In this document: piece after piece, positions 6,020 through 13,555 of the stretch
Numbering within the stretch: position 1 is the first letter of the stretch
How the letters are laid out: the number at the start of each line of letters is the position of its first letter
Origin: JADLCB01 sp964398315
Lineage (GTDB): Bacteria; Planctomycetota; Phycisphaerae; Tepidisphaerales; Tepidisphaeraceae
Length of the DNA: 13,569 nucleotides
Reading direction: 5' to 3'
Assembly: GCA_964398315.1 (NCBI GenBank)
Contig: CAYNMV010000095.1
Location: 1-13,569 of the forward strand
Program-made: the position numbers and the translations under genes
Notes under the pieces: model-generated
Told to the model about the DNA's origin: nothing
The model's database searches: none
Seen by the model: the letters and a program-made list of their open reading frames with translations, nothing else

Positions 6020-6373
6020 ATGAAACACAAGATTGGATCGGCGGCGGCAGTGGAGCCGTCATGGGACTTGACGCTGCAGATCGATGGCCGCGATTACGCG
6101 GTCAGGCAGCCCTCACTCAAGCAGTTCAACGACATTCAGGCCCGGGCTCGCCAGGGGCAGAACGAGCGCAAGCTGCTGCTGGAACTCATCGATGGCGAGC
6201 CCGACCTGGCCAGTCTCGATGATGATGCGATCGACGAGATGAGTACCGTCATCAGCACCTACTTCTGGGCGTGGCTCGAAAAAAAACGGAATGCCATCCG
6301 GGCGGCGGTGATGACGGCGATGACAGCGCAGACTCTGAAGTCGGCCGCGGCTTCGACCTCTGGGCCACAGTAG
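6020..6373 (+). CDS. Tail assembly chaperone, short form (G-like)
   Basis: From ATG 6020 the protein is 117 residues: MKHKIGSAAAVEPSWDLTLQ, then IDGRDYAVRQPSLKQFNDIQ, acidic DGEPDLASLDDDAIDEMSTV, and a helical end. A small beta start followed by acidic helices fits the tail assembly chaperones that coat the tape measure protein during assembly. The frame can be extended to a GTG at 5906, but that extension encodes the hairpin region and has poor, Gly/Val/Thr-rich composition, so I prefer 6020, where the hairpin-linked ribosome binding site lies. Codon 89 falls on the A8 slippery run, from which a fraction of ribosomes should move into the -1 frame and make the longer form. Confidence 0.75.
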   Translation: MKHKIGSAAAVEPSWDLTLQIDGRDYAVRQPSLKQFNDIQARARQGQNERKLLLELIDGEPDLASLDDDAIDEMSTVISTYFWAWLEKKRNAIRAAVMTAMTAQTLKSAAASTSGPQ

Positions 6374-6630
6374 TGCTCGTGCTGGAGATCTGCCCGGCCC
6401 GCACTGAGCAGGAAGTGCTGGACATGCCCCTGGGCCGGGTGATCGATCTGATCGCCGCCCGCGTCAGGCTGATGAATCGGGCGCGGCGATGGCAGCGGGC
6501 AGCGGAGGCAACTGCTGGGCGGTCGCCGGCTGCAGAGGATGGCGCGGTGACCTGGTCGCCGGATGGCAAGACGATGCGGGTGCGGATCACGTCGCTGGAA
6601 ACCCTGGCGTCGTATCTGCCTCGAAGGTAG
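6020..6630 (+). CDS. Tail assembly chaperone, -1 frameshift long form (GT-like)
   Basis: The -1 frame overlaps the chaperone gene, is open across the slip site and ends at TAG 6628-6630, 5 nt before the tape measure ATG. Shifting at A-AAA-AAA (6280-6286) gives residues 1-89 of the short form followed by 114 new residues (TECHPGGGDDGDDSADSEVG, then LWATVVLVLEICPARTEQEV, DMPLGRVIDLIAARVRLMNR, and ending LETLASYLPRR), 203 in total. The second part has no ribosome binding site or good start of its own. A G/GT pair joined by -1 frameshifting immediately before the tape measure gene is conserved across siphophages (lambda is the model): the T part binds the tube subunit, the G part the tape measure. 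The arrangement here matches in frame, order and spacing. Confidence 0.8.
6279..6286 (+). other. Programmed -1 ribosomal frameshift site
   Basis: Eight consecutive A in a GC-rich gene, read as G-AA A-AA A-AA A-C with zero-frame codons GAA AAA AAA CGG (E-K-K-R). This contains the canonical X-XXY-YYZ heptamer A-AAA-AAA (6280-6286). A 4-bp hairpin (CGGA/TCCG, 6287-6300) lies directly after it and a 7-bp stem with one G-T pair (6337-6354, loop GCCG) lies about 50 nt downstream; neither is an ideal stimulator. Confidence 0.8.
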
Positions 6631-6635
6631 TTCAA

Positions 6636-8333
6636 ATGGCGTTTGACGCGGGCGCAATTACTTCCACGCTGGGCCTGGACATCAGCCCCTTCACCCAGGG
6701 CATGCTCCAGGCCGAGGGCATTGCCCAGCTGTTCCCCAGCGTGGTCACCAACTTCCTGGCCAATCCGCTACTGGGCGTGATCGACATCGCCAAGCGGGCG
6801 GGCAACGCGCTGCTGTCGCTGTTCACCGATGCCACCAACAATGCCGACAGCGTGGGCGACATGGCGGCGCAGGTGGGCGTGGCGGTCGAGCAGCTCAGCG
6901 GGCTGGCCCTGGTGGCCGAGCAGGCGGGCAGCGGCCTGTTCGCCGTGACCGATGCCTACAAGTTCCTCGGCCGGGCGCAGGTGGAGTATGTTGCGGGCGA
7001 GGCTTCCGCCCGCGAGGCGTTCGATCGCCTGGCGGTCCGGCCGGTGGATGCCGCCGGGGGGCTGCGGCCGCTGGCGGAGTTGATGCTGGAGGTGGCCGAC
7101 GCCCTGGCGGCCCTGCCCGAGGGAGGCCGGCGCACGCAGGCGGCGATGGAACTGCTGGGGCGATCGGGCACGGAGTTGATCCCCACCCTCAGCCAGGGCT
7201 CGGCCGAGATCCGCCGGCAGATCGCCCTGTTCGAGCGCTACGGCGCGGTCATCACCGCCGATGCGGTGACCAGTGCCGATCGCTGGATCGATGCGATGGG
7301 AGAGATGCGCATTGCCTGGCGCGGGCTGCAGAACCAGTTGGCCGAGCCACTGCGCGACGCCCTGCTGCCGTACCTGATGGAACTACTGGAGTGGATCCGC
7401 ACCCACCCGGAGGAAATCCGCCAGGAACTGGGCGAACTGGCGATTGGTATCGCCGAGGGGCTGAAGACCGCAGCTGAGGCGGTCAAGGATCTGGCGCCTC
7501 ATCTGGGGTCGCTGGCAGCGCTGCTGGGGGCGGGCGCCCTGGGCGGCTCCATCGCCAGTGCATTGGTGCTGGTCTGGGACCTGGTCCATGCCCTGCGCTG
7601 GCTGCGCACCGGCTGGCTCGATGCCGGGGCGGCCGCCAGCAGTGCAGCCGGCGAGATTGGCACCGCCGCCAATGCGGCCGGCGGGGCTGCCGGTGGGTTT
7701 GGCGGACGGCTGGGGCGTGGCGCGGCCCTGGGGGCGCTGGCCGGCTTCGGCACCGCCGCCGCCGCCGACGCCCTGGGTGCCGGCAGCCAGACCTCCAGCT
7801 GGGGCGGCGCGGGGGTGGGCGTGGGGTTGACGATCGGCAGCATCTTCGGCCCGCTGGGCGCGGTGATCGGCGCCCTGCTGGGTGGCGGCGCCGGGCTGCT
7901 CTACGGCGCGAGCGCCGATCGTAGAGCCGCGCAGACGCGGGGTGTAGGCGGGTTCGACAGTTCGCTCGAAGACCTCACACGCACCAGCCGGGAGGCGGAG
8001 CCGGCGCTGGGCCGTCTGCCCTCGATCTTCGAGCAGATCGATCGCCAGGCGGCGGCTTCCATCCCCAATCTGGAGCGAGTCGATCGCACCATGGGCGCCC
8101 TGATCGATCGCGTGGGCCATCCCACCGCCGCGGCCGCCGTGCCGGCCGCGGCGTCCATCGACCGCTCGGTGCATATCGACCAGGTAAGTGTGCATGTGCC
8201 GGAGATCGATGCCGGCGAAATCACCGGACAGATCGCTGTTCGCCTGCGCGATCCGCTGCTGGCCGAGATCCGCCAGCGCGAGTCGCAGTTGGAGGCGGCA
8301 GCGCTCGCCGACACCGTGGGAGGGGCGCTCTGA
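6636..8333 (+). CDS. Tail tape measure protein
   Basis: The longest gene of the middle operon, 565 residues from ATG 6636 (AAGG 8 nt upstream, 5 nt after the chaperone stop; upstream in-frame starts lie inside the chaperone gene). Early residues read TSTLGLDISPFTQGMLQAEG; MELLGRSGTELIPTL (171-185) is the characteristic tape measure phrase (usually FGKSGxELxPxL). Long helices follow (to about 290), then a hydrophobic stretch (290-322), a Gly/Ala-rich segment and a second hydrophobic block (393-424, GPLGAVIGALLGGGAG), matching the membrane-insertion zone of tape measures. The C-terminus is charged and helical. It sets tail length; 565 residues is short for the family and implies a tail of roughly 80-90 nm if it is helical throughout. 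It overlaps the next gene by 1 nt. Confidence 0.9.
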   Translation: MAFDAGAITSTLGLDISPFTQGMLQAEGIAQLFPSVVTNFLANPLLGVIDIAKRAGNALLSLFTDATNNADSVGDMAAQVGVAVEQLSGLALVAEQAGSGLFAVTDAYKFLGRAQVEYVAGEASAREAFDRLAVRPVDAAGGLRPLAELMLEVADALAALPEGGRRTQAAMELLGRSGTELIPTLSQGSAEIRRQIALFERYGAVITADAVTSADRWIDAMGEMRIAWRGLQNQLAEPLRDALLPYLMELLEWIRTHPEEIRQELGELAIGIAEGLKTAAEAVKDLAPHLGSLAALLGAGALGGSIASALVLVWDLVHALRWLRTGWLDAGAAASSAAGEIGTAANAAGGAAGGFGGRLGRGAALGALAGFGTAAAADALGAGSQTSSWGGAGVGVGLTIGSIFGPLGAVIGALLGGGAGLLYGASADRRAAQTRGVGGFDSSLEDLTRTSREAEPALGRLPSIFEQIDRQAAASIPNLERVDRTMGALIDRVGHPTAAAAVPAAASIDRSVHIDQVSVHVPEIDAGEITGQIAVRLRDPLLAEIRQRESQLEAAALADTVGGAL

Positions 8334-9619
8334 TGGGTCAGACTGACGGACTGCTGCGCTGCTCGATCGGCCACGCCAGCTTCACGCTGACTGACTACGC
8401 CGTGCGCATTGAGCCGATTGCTGAGGAGATCACCACCGGCCCCGGCGCCGGCACCGGACTGACGCGGCGGGGACGGCGCTACACCATCAATGCCGAGGGC
8501 TACATCGCCGGCACGGACGCGGCGGAGTACGCTGAGCACCTGATGGCCGCGCAGCAGGCGATGCGCACCAGCGGCCGCGACTTCATCGTCTACGGTCTGG
8601 CCGGCCACAAGGAGTTCGAACTGTTGGCGGCGTGGGTGGTGGATGGCGGGCCACACGTCACAGTCGAGCTGGGCCGCCAGAGCGGCAGCGGCAATTCGGC
8701 CCTGCGCCGCGAGGTGCGACTCACCATCCAGGCCGACACCATCGGTGGCGAGGATGGGAGCGGTGGCGGCAGCGAGCCTGTCTCCGAGGCCTGGCGCATC
8801 AGCACCGCCGAACGGGCCGATGGGCTGCTCACGGTCACCCGCGGCGGTGAGATGCGCGGTGTCAACCTCTCGGGCCACTTCGATGCGGCCACCGTGGCCC
8901 TGTTCCGCGCTGCCTACCCGCCGCCGCATTGGGTGGTGGAACTGCGCAAGGAGGTGGATGCCACCGGGGGCCGGCTGCGCTACGAGCTGAGCGCCATCCA
9001 GTTGGCGGATCCGTTGCCGCAGGGGGTTGGCTACGCGGTCCATGATGGCACGCGTACGGAGCGGCGAGACAGTGAGGTCAACTGGCGGCTGATTCAGACC
9101 TACAGCTGGGATCTGCTGGTCAGCGGCGATCCGATGGCGCTGGAGCGCGACCTGCGCCCGCAGCTGGCGCCCAACCAGGTCTTTCTGCGTGAGTCGATCG
9201 AGGTGCAGGGCCTGCGCGAGCGCCGGCTGCGCGCCACTTACACGATCCTCACCAGCACGCACTCCACCGGTTGGCTGCTGGACTGGTCTCAGACGATGGA
9301 CATCCCGCGTGAGGTCGTGCCACGCATTGGTCGGGAGTTCGACGGCGGCGGATCGCCGCTGATCCACTACGGGCCGGCCCCGGTGTACCGCTACGTGCAA
9401 CGCGGCCGCGCAGTGGGCCTCAAGCAGATCCCCTCGCCGGCCCCGCCGGTGCTGGGGTTCGACGCGGTTGGCCGGCAACCCCGCCTGCAGGTGCGCGCGC
9501 TGAACCCCTTCGAGTGGGAGATCACCTGGGAGTATGAGTTCCTGCTGACTTCTCCTCGCGCGGTGGATGTGCAGGCGCTGAACGTGCCGACCGCCTCACC
9601 TTACCAGGGAGGCACCTGA
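8333..9619 (+). CDS. Distal tail / baseplate protein
   Basis: A 428-residue protein read from ATG 8333 (1-nt overlap, TGATG). It is beta-rich and has two parts separated by a flexible linker, GGEDGSGGGSEP (138-149). The first part (RRGRRYTINAEGYIAGTDAA, DFIVYGLAGHKEFELLAAWV) resembles a tube-like or Dit N-terminal fold; the second part ends with ALNPFEWEITWEYEFLLTSP. Its position, between the tape measure and the hub gene, is where siphophages carry the distal tail protein (Dit) that closes the tube and anchors the baseplate. No unequivocal signature is visible, so the role is inferred from order, size and fold type. Confidence 0.6.
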   Translation: MGQTDGLLRCSIGHASFTLTDYAVRIEPIAEEITTGPGAGTGLTRRGRRYTINAEGYIAGTDAAEYAEHLMAAQQAMRTSGRDFIVYGLAGHKEFELLAAWVVDGGPHVTVELGRQSGSGNSALRREVRLTIQADTIGGEDGSGGGSEPVSEAWRISTAERADGLLTVTRGGEMRGVNLSGHFDAATVALFRAAYPPPHWVVELRKEVDATGGRLRYELSAIQLADPLPQGVGYAVHDGTRTERRDSEVNWRLIQTYSWDLLVSGDPMALERDLRPQLAPNQVFLRESIEVQGLRERRLRATYTILTSTHSTGWLLDWSQTMDIPREVVPRIGREFDGGGSPLIHYGPAPVYRYVQRGRAVGLKQIPSPAPPVLGFDAVGRQPRLQVRALNPFEWEITWEYEFLLTSPRAVDVQALNVPTASPYQGGT

Positions 9620-11784
9620 TGGCTGACACCACGCACTATAACCTCGCGACATTCGTGATCGGCGATGTGCGCCTGCCCCTGCAGTTGGACAACGGCTTCG
9701 AGCTGACGCCCGGCATCGCGCCCAACATCAATACCGCGGTGGTCTCCTGGAGCGATTACGATCGCCTGGCGAGCCTGCCCCAGCCCTGGACTGGTGAGGT
9801 GCATCTGCAGTACAGCGCTGGCACCACCACGCCCAACGTGGCCATCAAGCAGATCACGGTCGTGAACGTGCAGGAGGAGTCCTGGGGCCGTCAGGGGCCT
9901 GCCCTGACGTGGCGCGTGCTCACCTACCGTCTGTGCCTGGCCGATGCCCGCCAGCGGCTGATGCTGCCGCGCGGCGGCGTGGTCAATGGCGGGGAGATCA
10001 ACAAGAGTCCGATCGATGATGAGGGCAACGATGCCAACGGCCGTCCGGTGCAGACCGCCCGCCAACTCGTGGACAAGTGCCTGGCGGCGATGGGGCTGAC
10101 CGCCACGCTGCCCGAGGAGTTCGAGGATGGACCGGTCCTGGAGGATCTGAACTGGCGGGCCAGCCACGCGCCAACCGAGCTGGCCCGCATCCTCGATCAG
10201 CTCGGCTACATCTTCCACGTTAAGCTGGATGGCACGTTCGCCATCAGCCGCATCGGCAGCGGCCCGGAGGTGTCCATCCCCGACTTCAATCGCATGGCCA
10301 GCTTCGAGCTGCCCGGCGTCGATCGACGGGGGAAAAACGTCCTGTTCACCAGCGCGCCCAACGGCTTGATCGTCACTCAGCAGCTGGTGGGACCCGGGCC
10401 GGTACCCGGCCAGGGCAGCGGGCCGCCGCACCTGATGTTCGTCGTGTACCTGCCGCGCCATGGCTGGGTGACATTGGAGGAGGCCACCGTGCTGATCGGG
10501 CGCGGGCAGACCTTCTTCGATCACTACAAGCAGGGCTTCGCGAACCTTGAGCCCTATGTGCTGTTCCCGCCGGGCGGCGGCTCCAAGCACGTGGACCTGC
10601 GCGATCAGCTGCGTCTGCAGGCGTACCGTTGCATCCGCGTGGCACTGCCGCCGGACCATCCGGGTGAGTCGATCCTGCGCAAGCTCAACCTGGCCGGTAA
10701 GGCGCACCGGGATCCACAGGTGCGCGCCAAGATCGCGATACGTGCGCCCGGCGGCGGCTGGACCAACGCCAGCGACCTGGTGGACTGCACGATCGAGGGC
10801 ATCATCGACGGCCAGGTCCTGGTCGTCTCTCAACGCCTGCTCAAGCTCGCCCCCGGCAGCGCCATCAGCTATTCACCCGACGCCGATGCGGCGGAGCTGG
10901 CGCCAGGAGAGCTGGAGGTGGCCATCAGCTGGGAGCTGGTGGATGCCGAGACGCACGAGCCCAAGTACTGGGAGATCGGCTACACGCTCGATGCGACCGG
11001 CCAGCTGGTCGAGCTGTACCCGCCGCCGGACTCATTGCGGATCGACCCCAACACACTCATCATCAACGAGCCGAGGTGGATCCTGGTGCGCGAGGTCGTC
11101 CAGGCTGATGGGCAAATGACGATCCATGAGCCCATGCTGGAGAAGATGAAGGAGGTGGCACGCTATCACGCGCATCGCTACCTGGCCAAGAGCGACGCGC
11201 CTGCCCGCCGGCATCTGGCGCGTGGGTTCGTGCCGATCGACCTGGACGGCAGGGTGTCGCGCGTGCACTACAGCCAGCGCAACATGACCACGACGATCGA
11301 TGAGTTCACCTGGTGGATGCCGCATCACATGGATGTGCTGCGGCCCAACGATGGACGCTACCGCGGCATGTCGCTGCGACTGCGCGAGGTGCATACGCCA
11401 TACCGCCAGAGTGAGACGCAGGCCAGGCGGCGAGCGGCTAACACCGCGGACCAGATCCAGCCGATGGTGCCGGTGTTCCCCGGTCGGCCAATCGACCGGG
11501 GTGGCGAGGCCGGGCTGCTAGTCGTGGACCTGGCCAGCACCAGCGGCACGGGCACCGTTGCCGATCCCTATGTCTACTCCGCCTGGAGCGAGGGCGCTGA
11601 CCAGATGACCGCCACCCCCCTGGGCACCGGCCTCTCGCCGCTCAAGCCGCGTCTGCCGGTGGATGTGTCTGCCGCTGCGACCAAGGGGCTGGCCTATTAC
11701 GACCACACCGGCACATTCCAGCTGATCGAGGCGTTCGAGACCTTTGCCAACGAGGAAGCCTGCCCGGAGGAGGAGACGCCATGA
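9619..11784 (+). CDS. Baseplate hub / tail-tip protein
   Basis: 721 residues from ATG 9619, with GGGAGG 6 nt upstream and a 1-nt overlap with the previous stop. Residues about 144-212 show the hub pattern: VQTARQLVDKCLAAMGLTA, then a Trp-containing segment (LEDLNWRASHAPTELARILD) and QLGYIFHVKLDGTFAISRIG, as in the gp27/Tal-like domain that forms the trimeric hub below the tube. The middle is beta-rich with several loops; the last 90 residues (LVVDLASTSGTGTVADPYVY, then a Thr/Ala-rich part, ending in EEACPEEETP) look like a tip extension. No peptidase or muralytic motif was seen. It very likely forms the opening through which DNA passes. It overlaps the next gene by 4 nt (ATGA). Confidence 0.75.
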   Translation: MADTTHYNLATFVIGDVRLPLQLDNGFELTPGIAPNINTAVVSWSDYDRLASLPQPWTGEVHLQYSAGTTTPNVAIKQITVVNVQEESWGRQGPALTWRVLTYRLCLADARQRLMLPRGGVVNGGEINKSPIDDEGNDANGRPVQTARQLVDKCLAAMGLTATLPEEFEDGPVLEDLNWRASHAPTELARILDQLGYIFHVKLDGTFAISRIGSGPEVSIPDFNRMASFELPGVDRRGKNVLFTSAPNGLIVTQQLVGPGPVPGQGSGPPHLMFVVYLPRHGWVTLEEATVLIGRGQTFFDHYKQGFANLEPYVLFPPGGGSKHVDLRDQLRLQAYRCIRVALPPDHPGESILRKLNLAGKAHRDPQVRAKIAIRAPGGGWTNASDLVDCTIEGIIDGQVLVVSQRLLKLAPGSAISYSPDADAAELAPGELEVAISWELVDAETHEPKYWEIGYTLDATGQLVELYPPPDSLRIDPNTLIINEPRWILVREVVQADGQMTIHEPMLEKMKEVARYHAHRYLAKSDAPARRHLARGFVPIDLDGRVSRVHYSQRNMTTTIDEFTWWMPHHMDVLRPNDGRYRGMSLRLREVHTPYRQSETQARRRAANTADQIQPMVPVFPGRPIDRGGEAGLLVVDLASTSGTGTVADPYVYSAWSEGADQMTATPLGTGLSPLKPRLPVDVSAAATKGLAYYDHTGTFQLIEAFETFANEEACPEEETP

Positions 11785-13022
11785 TCAGCCTTCTCACGCG
11801 CGCCGGCAAACTGCTCACACGGGCTGGCCGGCTGTTGACCGGGCCGGCCTGCTGCTACCGTCAGGCCCGCGACTGTGATACCGGCCAGCTCATCGACACG
11901 TGGGCCTTGGACTCGGACGTGCAGACGGGTGTGGCGTACTGCGCGGATCCACCGTTCTATTTCGATGCCGATGACCCGGTGAGTCTGTGCCCCGGCACGA
12001 TCGTCGATGTGTCGGCTCTCGACACCGCGGAGAGCTGTGAGGCGTGCGGCGAGCCGCTTCCCCCGCCAACCTGCTGCCACAGTAACGGGTGCTGCATCAG
12101 CGATGACAGCTACATTGTGGCCGATCGCATCTATTTCTTCCATGACTCATTCGAAGACGACGGCACGACTCCCTACACCAGTGGTTCGGGTAATCAACAG
12201 GACATCGAGATAACTGGACCGTTTACACTGCAATATAGCTCATGCGGCATCTGGAGGGGGACAATTCCAAGCGTCACCTACGAATGGGACCGGGTAACAG
12301 TTACCACGCCGATGGACGTGGAAATCCGGCTTGTGACGCCTATTGACGGAGCGTACCGCTGGCAAGTCTCTCTGAGCAACGTGGACTATCTGGGGGAAGA
12401 AGATCCCGGCGGCCCCGGTGGCACCGTGCAATTCGTCGTCGGCAAATCCGGTTTAATCGATCCGGGCACTATGACAGATGATGAATGGACCGACCCGCAC
12501 GCCTGCAGCGGCACACGGGGGGAAGTGGTTAATGAGCGACGCGACCCGCCGCTTCCGAATCTAGTTCACCACGTCCGCAGTCACTATGCCGAGTTCGAGG
12601 TGCGCAACAACCGTTGCTGCAAGTGCGGAGCGGGCGGATGTGTTCCCAAAGAACCGGAATATGGCGATTCTGACCCCATGGGGAGTTGGTGCGGTGGCGA
12701 GGAGACAGACGATTGCGGGCATCTGCCTGACGTGCTGGTGGTGGACCTGGCGGCCAATTCGTGTGAGGTGTTCGGCCCTGTGTCATGGTCGCAGCAACTG
12801 GTCGTGCTGACACGTACGACCGGATGCACGTGGCAGGGATCACTGACTGACAGCGACAACGTATCGCGCACAGTGACCCTCTCCCAGCGTGGTTTGCTGG
12901 ACGGATCAACGCAATGCCATTGGCGATTACAGACGCCATGCAGCGGCGGGTTCGGACACACGAATACCTCCGAAACGTTCCTGACGCCCTATGGGACCTA
13001 TAGCGATGGGTCGGTGATATGA
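11781..13022 (+). CDS. Cys-rich tail-tip protein, possible receptor-binding component
   Basis: 413 residues with 23 Cys (about 5.6%), clustered as ACCYRQARDC, ESCEACGE, TCCHSNGCC and RCCKCGAGGC. The first 23 residues are a perfect heptad-like repeat (SLLTRAG-KLLTRAG-RLLTGPA), strongly amphipathic. Two beta-rich regions share the same plan: GPFTLQYSSCGIWRGTI ending in YRWQVSL (about 146-198), and GPVSWSQQL, GCTWQGSL ending in CHWRLQT (about 332-385), pointing to an internal duplication. GGAGGAGG precedes the ATG, which overlaps the hub stop by 4 nt. GC content drops in the middle (about 12100-12560). Its place after the hub suggests a tip or host-contact protein; the paired Cys could be disulfides or metal sites. 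No named family is recognised. Confidence 0.7.
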   Translation: MISLLTRAGKLLTRAGRLLTGPACCYRQARDCDTGQLIDTWALDSDVQTGVAYCADPPFYFDADDPVSLCPGTIVDVSALDTAESCEACGEPLPPPTCCHSNGCCISDDSYIVADRIYFFHDSFEDDGTTPYTSGSGNQQDIEITGPFTLQYSSCGIWRGTIPSVTYEWDRVTVTTPMDVEIRLVTPIDGAYRWQVSLSNVDYLGEEDPGGPGGTVQFVVGKSGLIDPGTMTDDEWTDPHACSGTRGEVVNERRDPPLPNLVHHVRSHYAEFEVRNNRCCKCGAGGCVPKEPEYGDSDPMGSWCGGEETDDCGHLPDVLVVDLAANSCEVFGPVSWSQQLVVLTRTTGCTWQGSLTDSDNVSRTVTLSQRGLLDGSTQCHWRLQTPCSGGFGHTNTSETFLTPYGTYSDGSVI

Positions 13023-13504
13023 GGCGCAAGTTCTGTGCCAACTGGACGGACTGTGGTCTGACCGGCGGCGGCTGCTGTGCCCTGGGCCGCGGGGGCGGGA
13101 AGCCATCCTTCACCTATTGTGCACTGGTGTGCGACATCCTCACGGATGGGGAACGCGCCATTGCCCAGCGTCTTGCGGTCCTGCAGCGTCAGCCAGCGCC
13201 CCAGCCCCGCGTCTTCCGGCCTGGCGATGCGATCAGTCAGGTGCTGTCCCGGCTGGGCTACACCGCCACGGCGGGCTGCGGCTGCGAGGCCATGCGGCGG
13301 CGGATGAACGCATGGGGCTGGTGGGGATGTGCCATCACCCACCGTGCCGAGATCGTCACGTGGTTCCAGGCCAAGGCCAGGGAGGCGGGGATTGAGGTAG
13401 ACGGCCGGGGCGTGCTCGGCCTGCTGCGTGCCGCCTGGCGGGATGCTCGCAGACGGCACACTCCCGACTCGTCGGGATCCGATCGACCGGCCCGCGAAGG
13501 CTGA
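13019..13504 (+). CDS. Small Cys-rich protein with GDxIxxxLxxxGY...CGC domain
   Basis: 161 residues, translationally coupled to the previous gene by ATGA. The N-terminal part has six Cys (6, 12, 19, 20, 34, 38) around CANWTDCGLTGGGCCALG, suggesting a small metal- or disulfide-held unit. The centre, FRPGDAISQVLSRLGYTATA followed by GCGCEAMRRRMNAWGWWGC (67-104), matches a short motif often seen at the end of phage tail operons in planctomycete and related genomes (GLGD..I..... G....CGC..R...LN.); its function is not known to me. The end is basic (RAAWRDARRRH) and then polar. It is the last gene of the operon visible here. Confidence 0.65.
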   Translation: MRRKFCANWTDCGLTGGGCCALGRGGGKPSFTYCALVCDILTDGERAIAQRLAVLQRQPAPQPRVFRPGDAISQVLSRLGYTATAGCGCEAMRRRMNAWGWWGCAITHRAEIVTWFQAKAREAGIEVDGRGVLGLLRAAWRDARRRHTPDSSGSDRPAREG

Positions 13505-13528
13505 TCGATCGACATTCGAGGAGGTTTC

Positions 13529-13555
13529 AAAAAGCGGCCCGGCAACGGGACCGCT
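13529..13555 (-). terminator. Intrinsic terminator for a convergent gene beyond the right edge
   Basis: On the minus strand AGCGG-t-CCCG-TTGC-CGGG-CCGCT forms a 9-bp stem with one bulge and a tetraloop, followed immediately by TTTTT (13533-13529). On the plus strand the hairpin is preceded by A5 but not followed by a U-run, so it acts best leftwards, on a transcript coming from the right. It may still halt the phage operon weakly. Confidence 0.6.

Noticed and set aside
7901..9478. 525-codon open frame on the minus strand
   Set aside because: It is antisense to the tape measure and distal tail genes, is rich in Arg, Ala, Gln and His, and has no ribosome binding site or motif. It is a by-product of high GC content in well-supported plus-strand genes.
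9601..10833. 410-codon open frame on the minus strand
   Set aside because: It is fully antisense to the hub gene, whose frame has a good ribosome binding site, overlapping starts and a family pattern. The minus frame has shadow-type composition.
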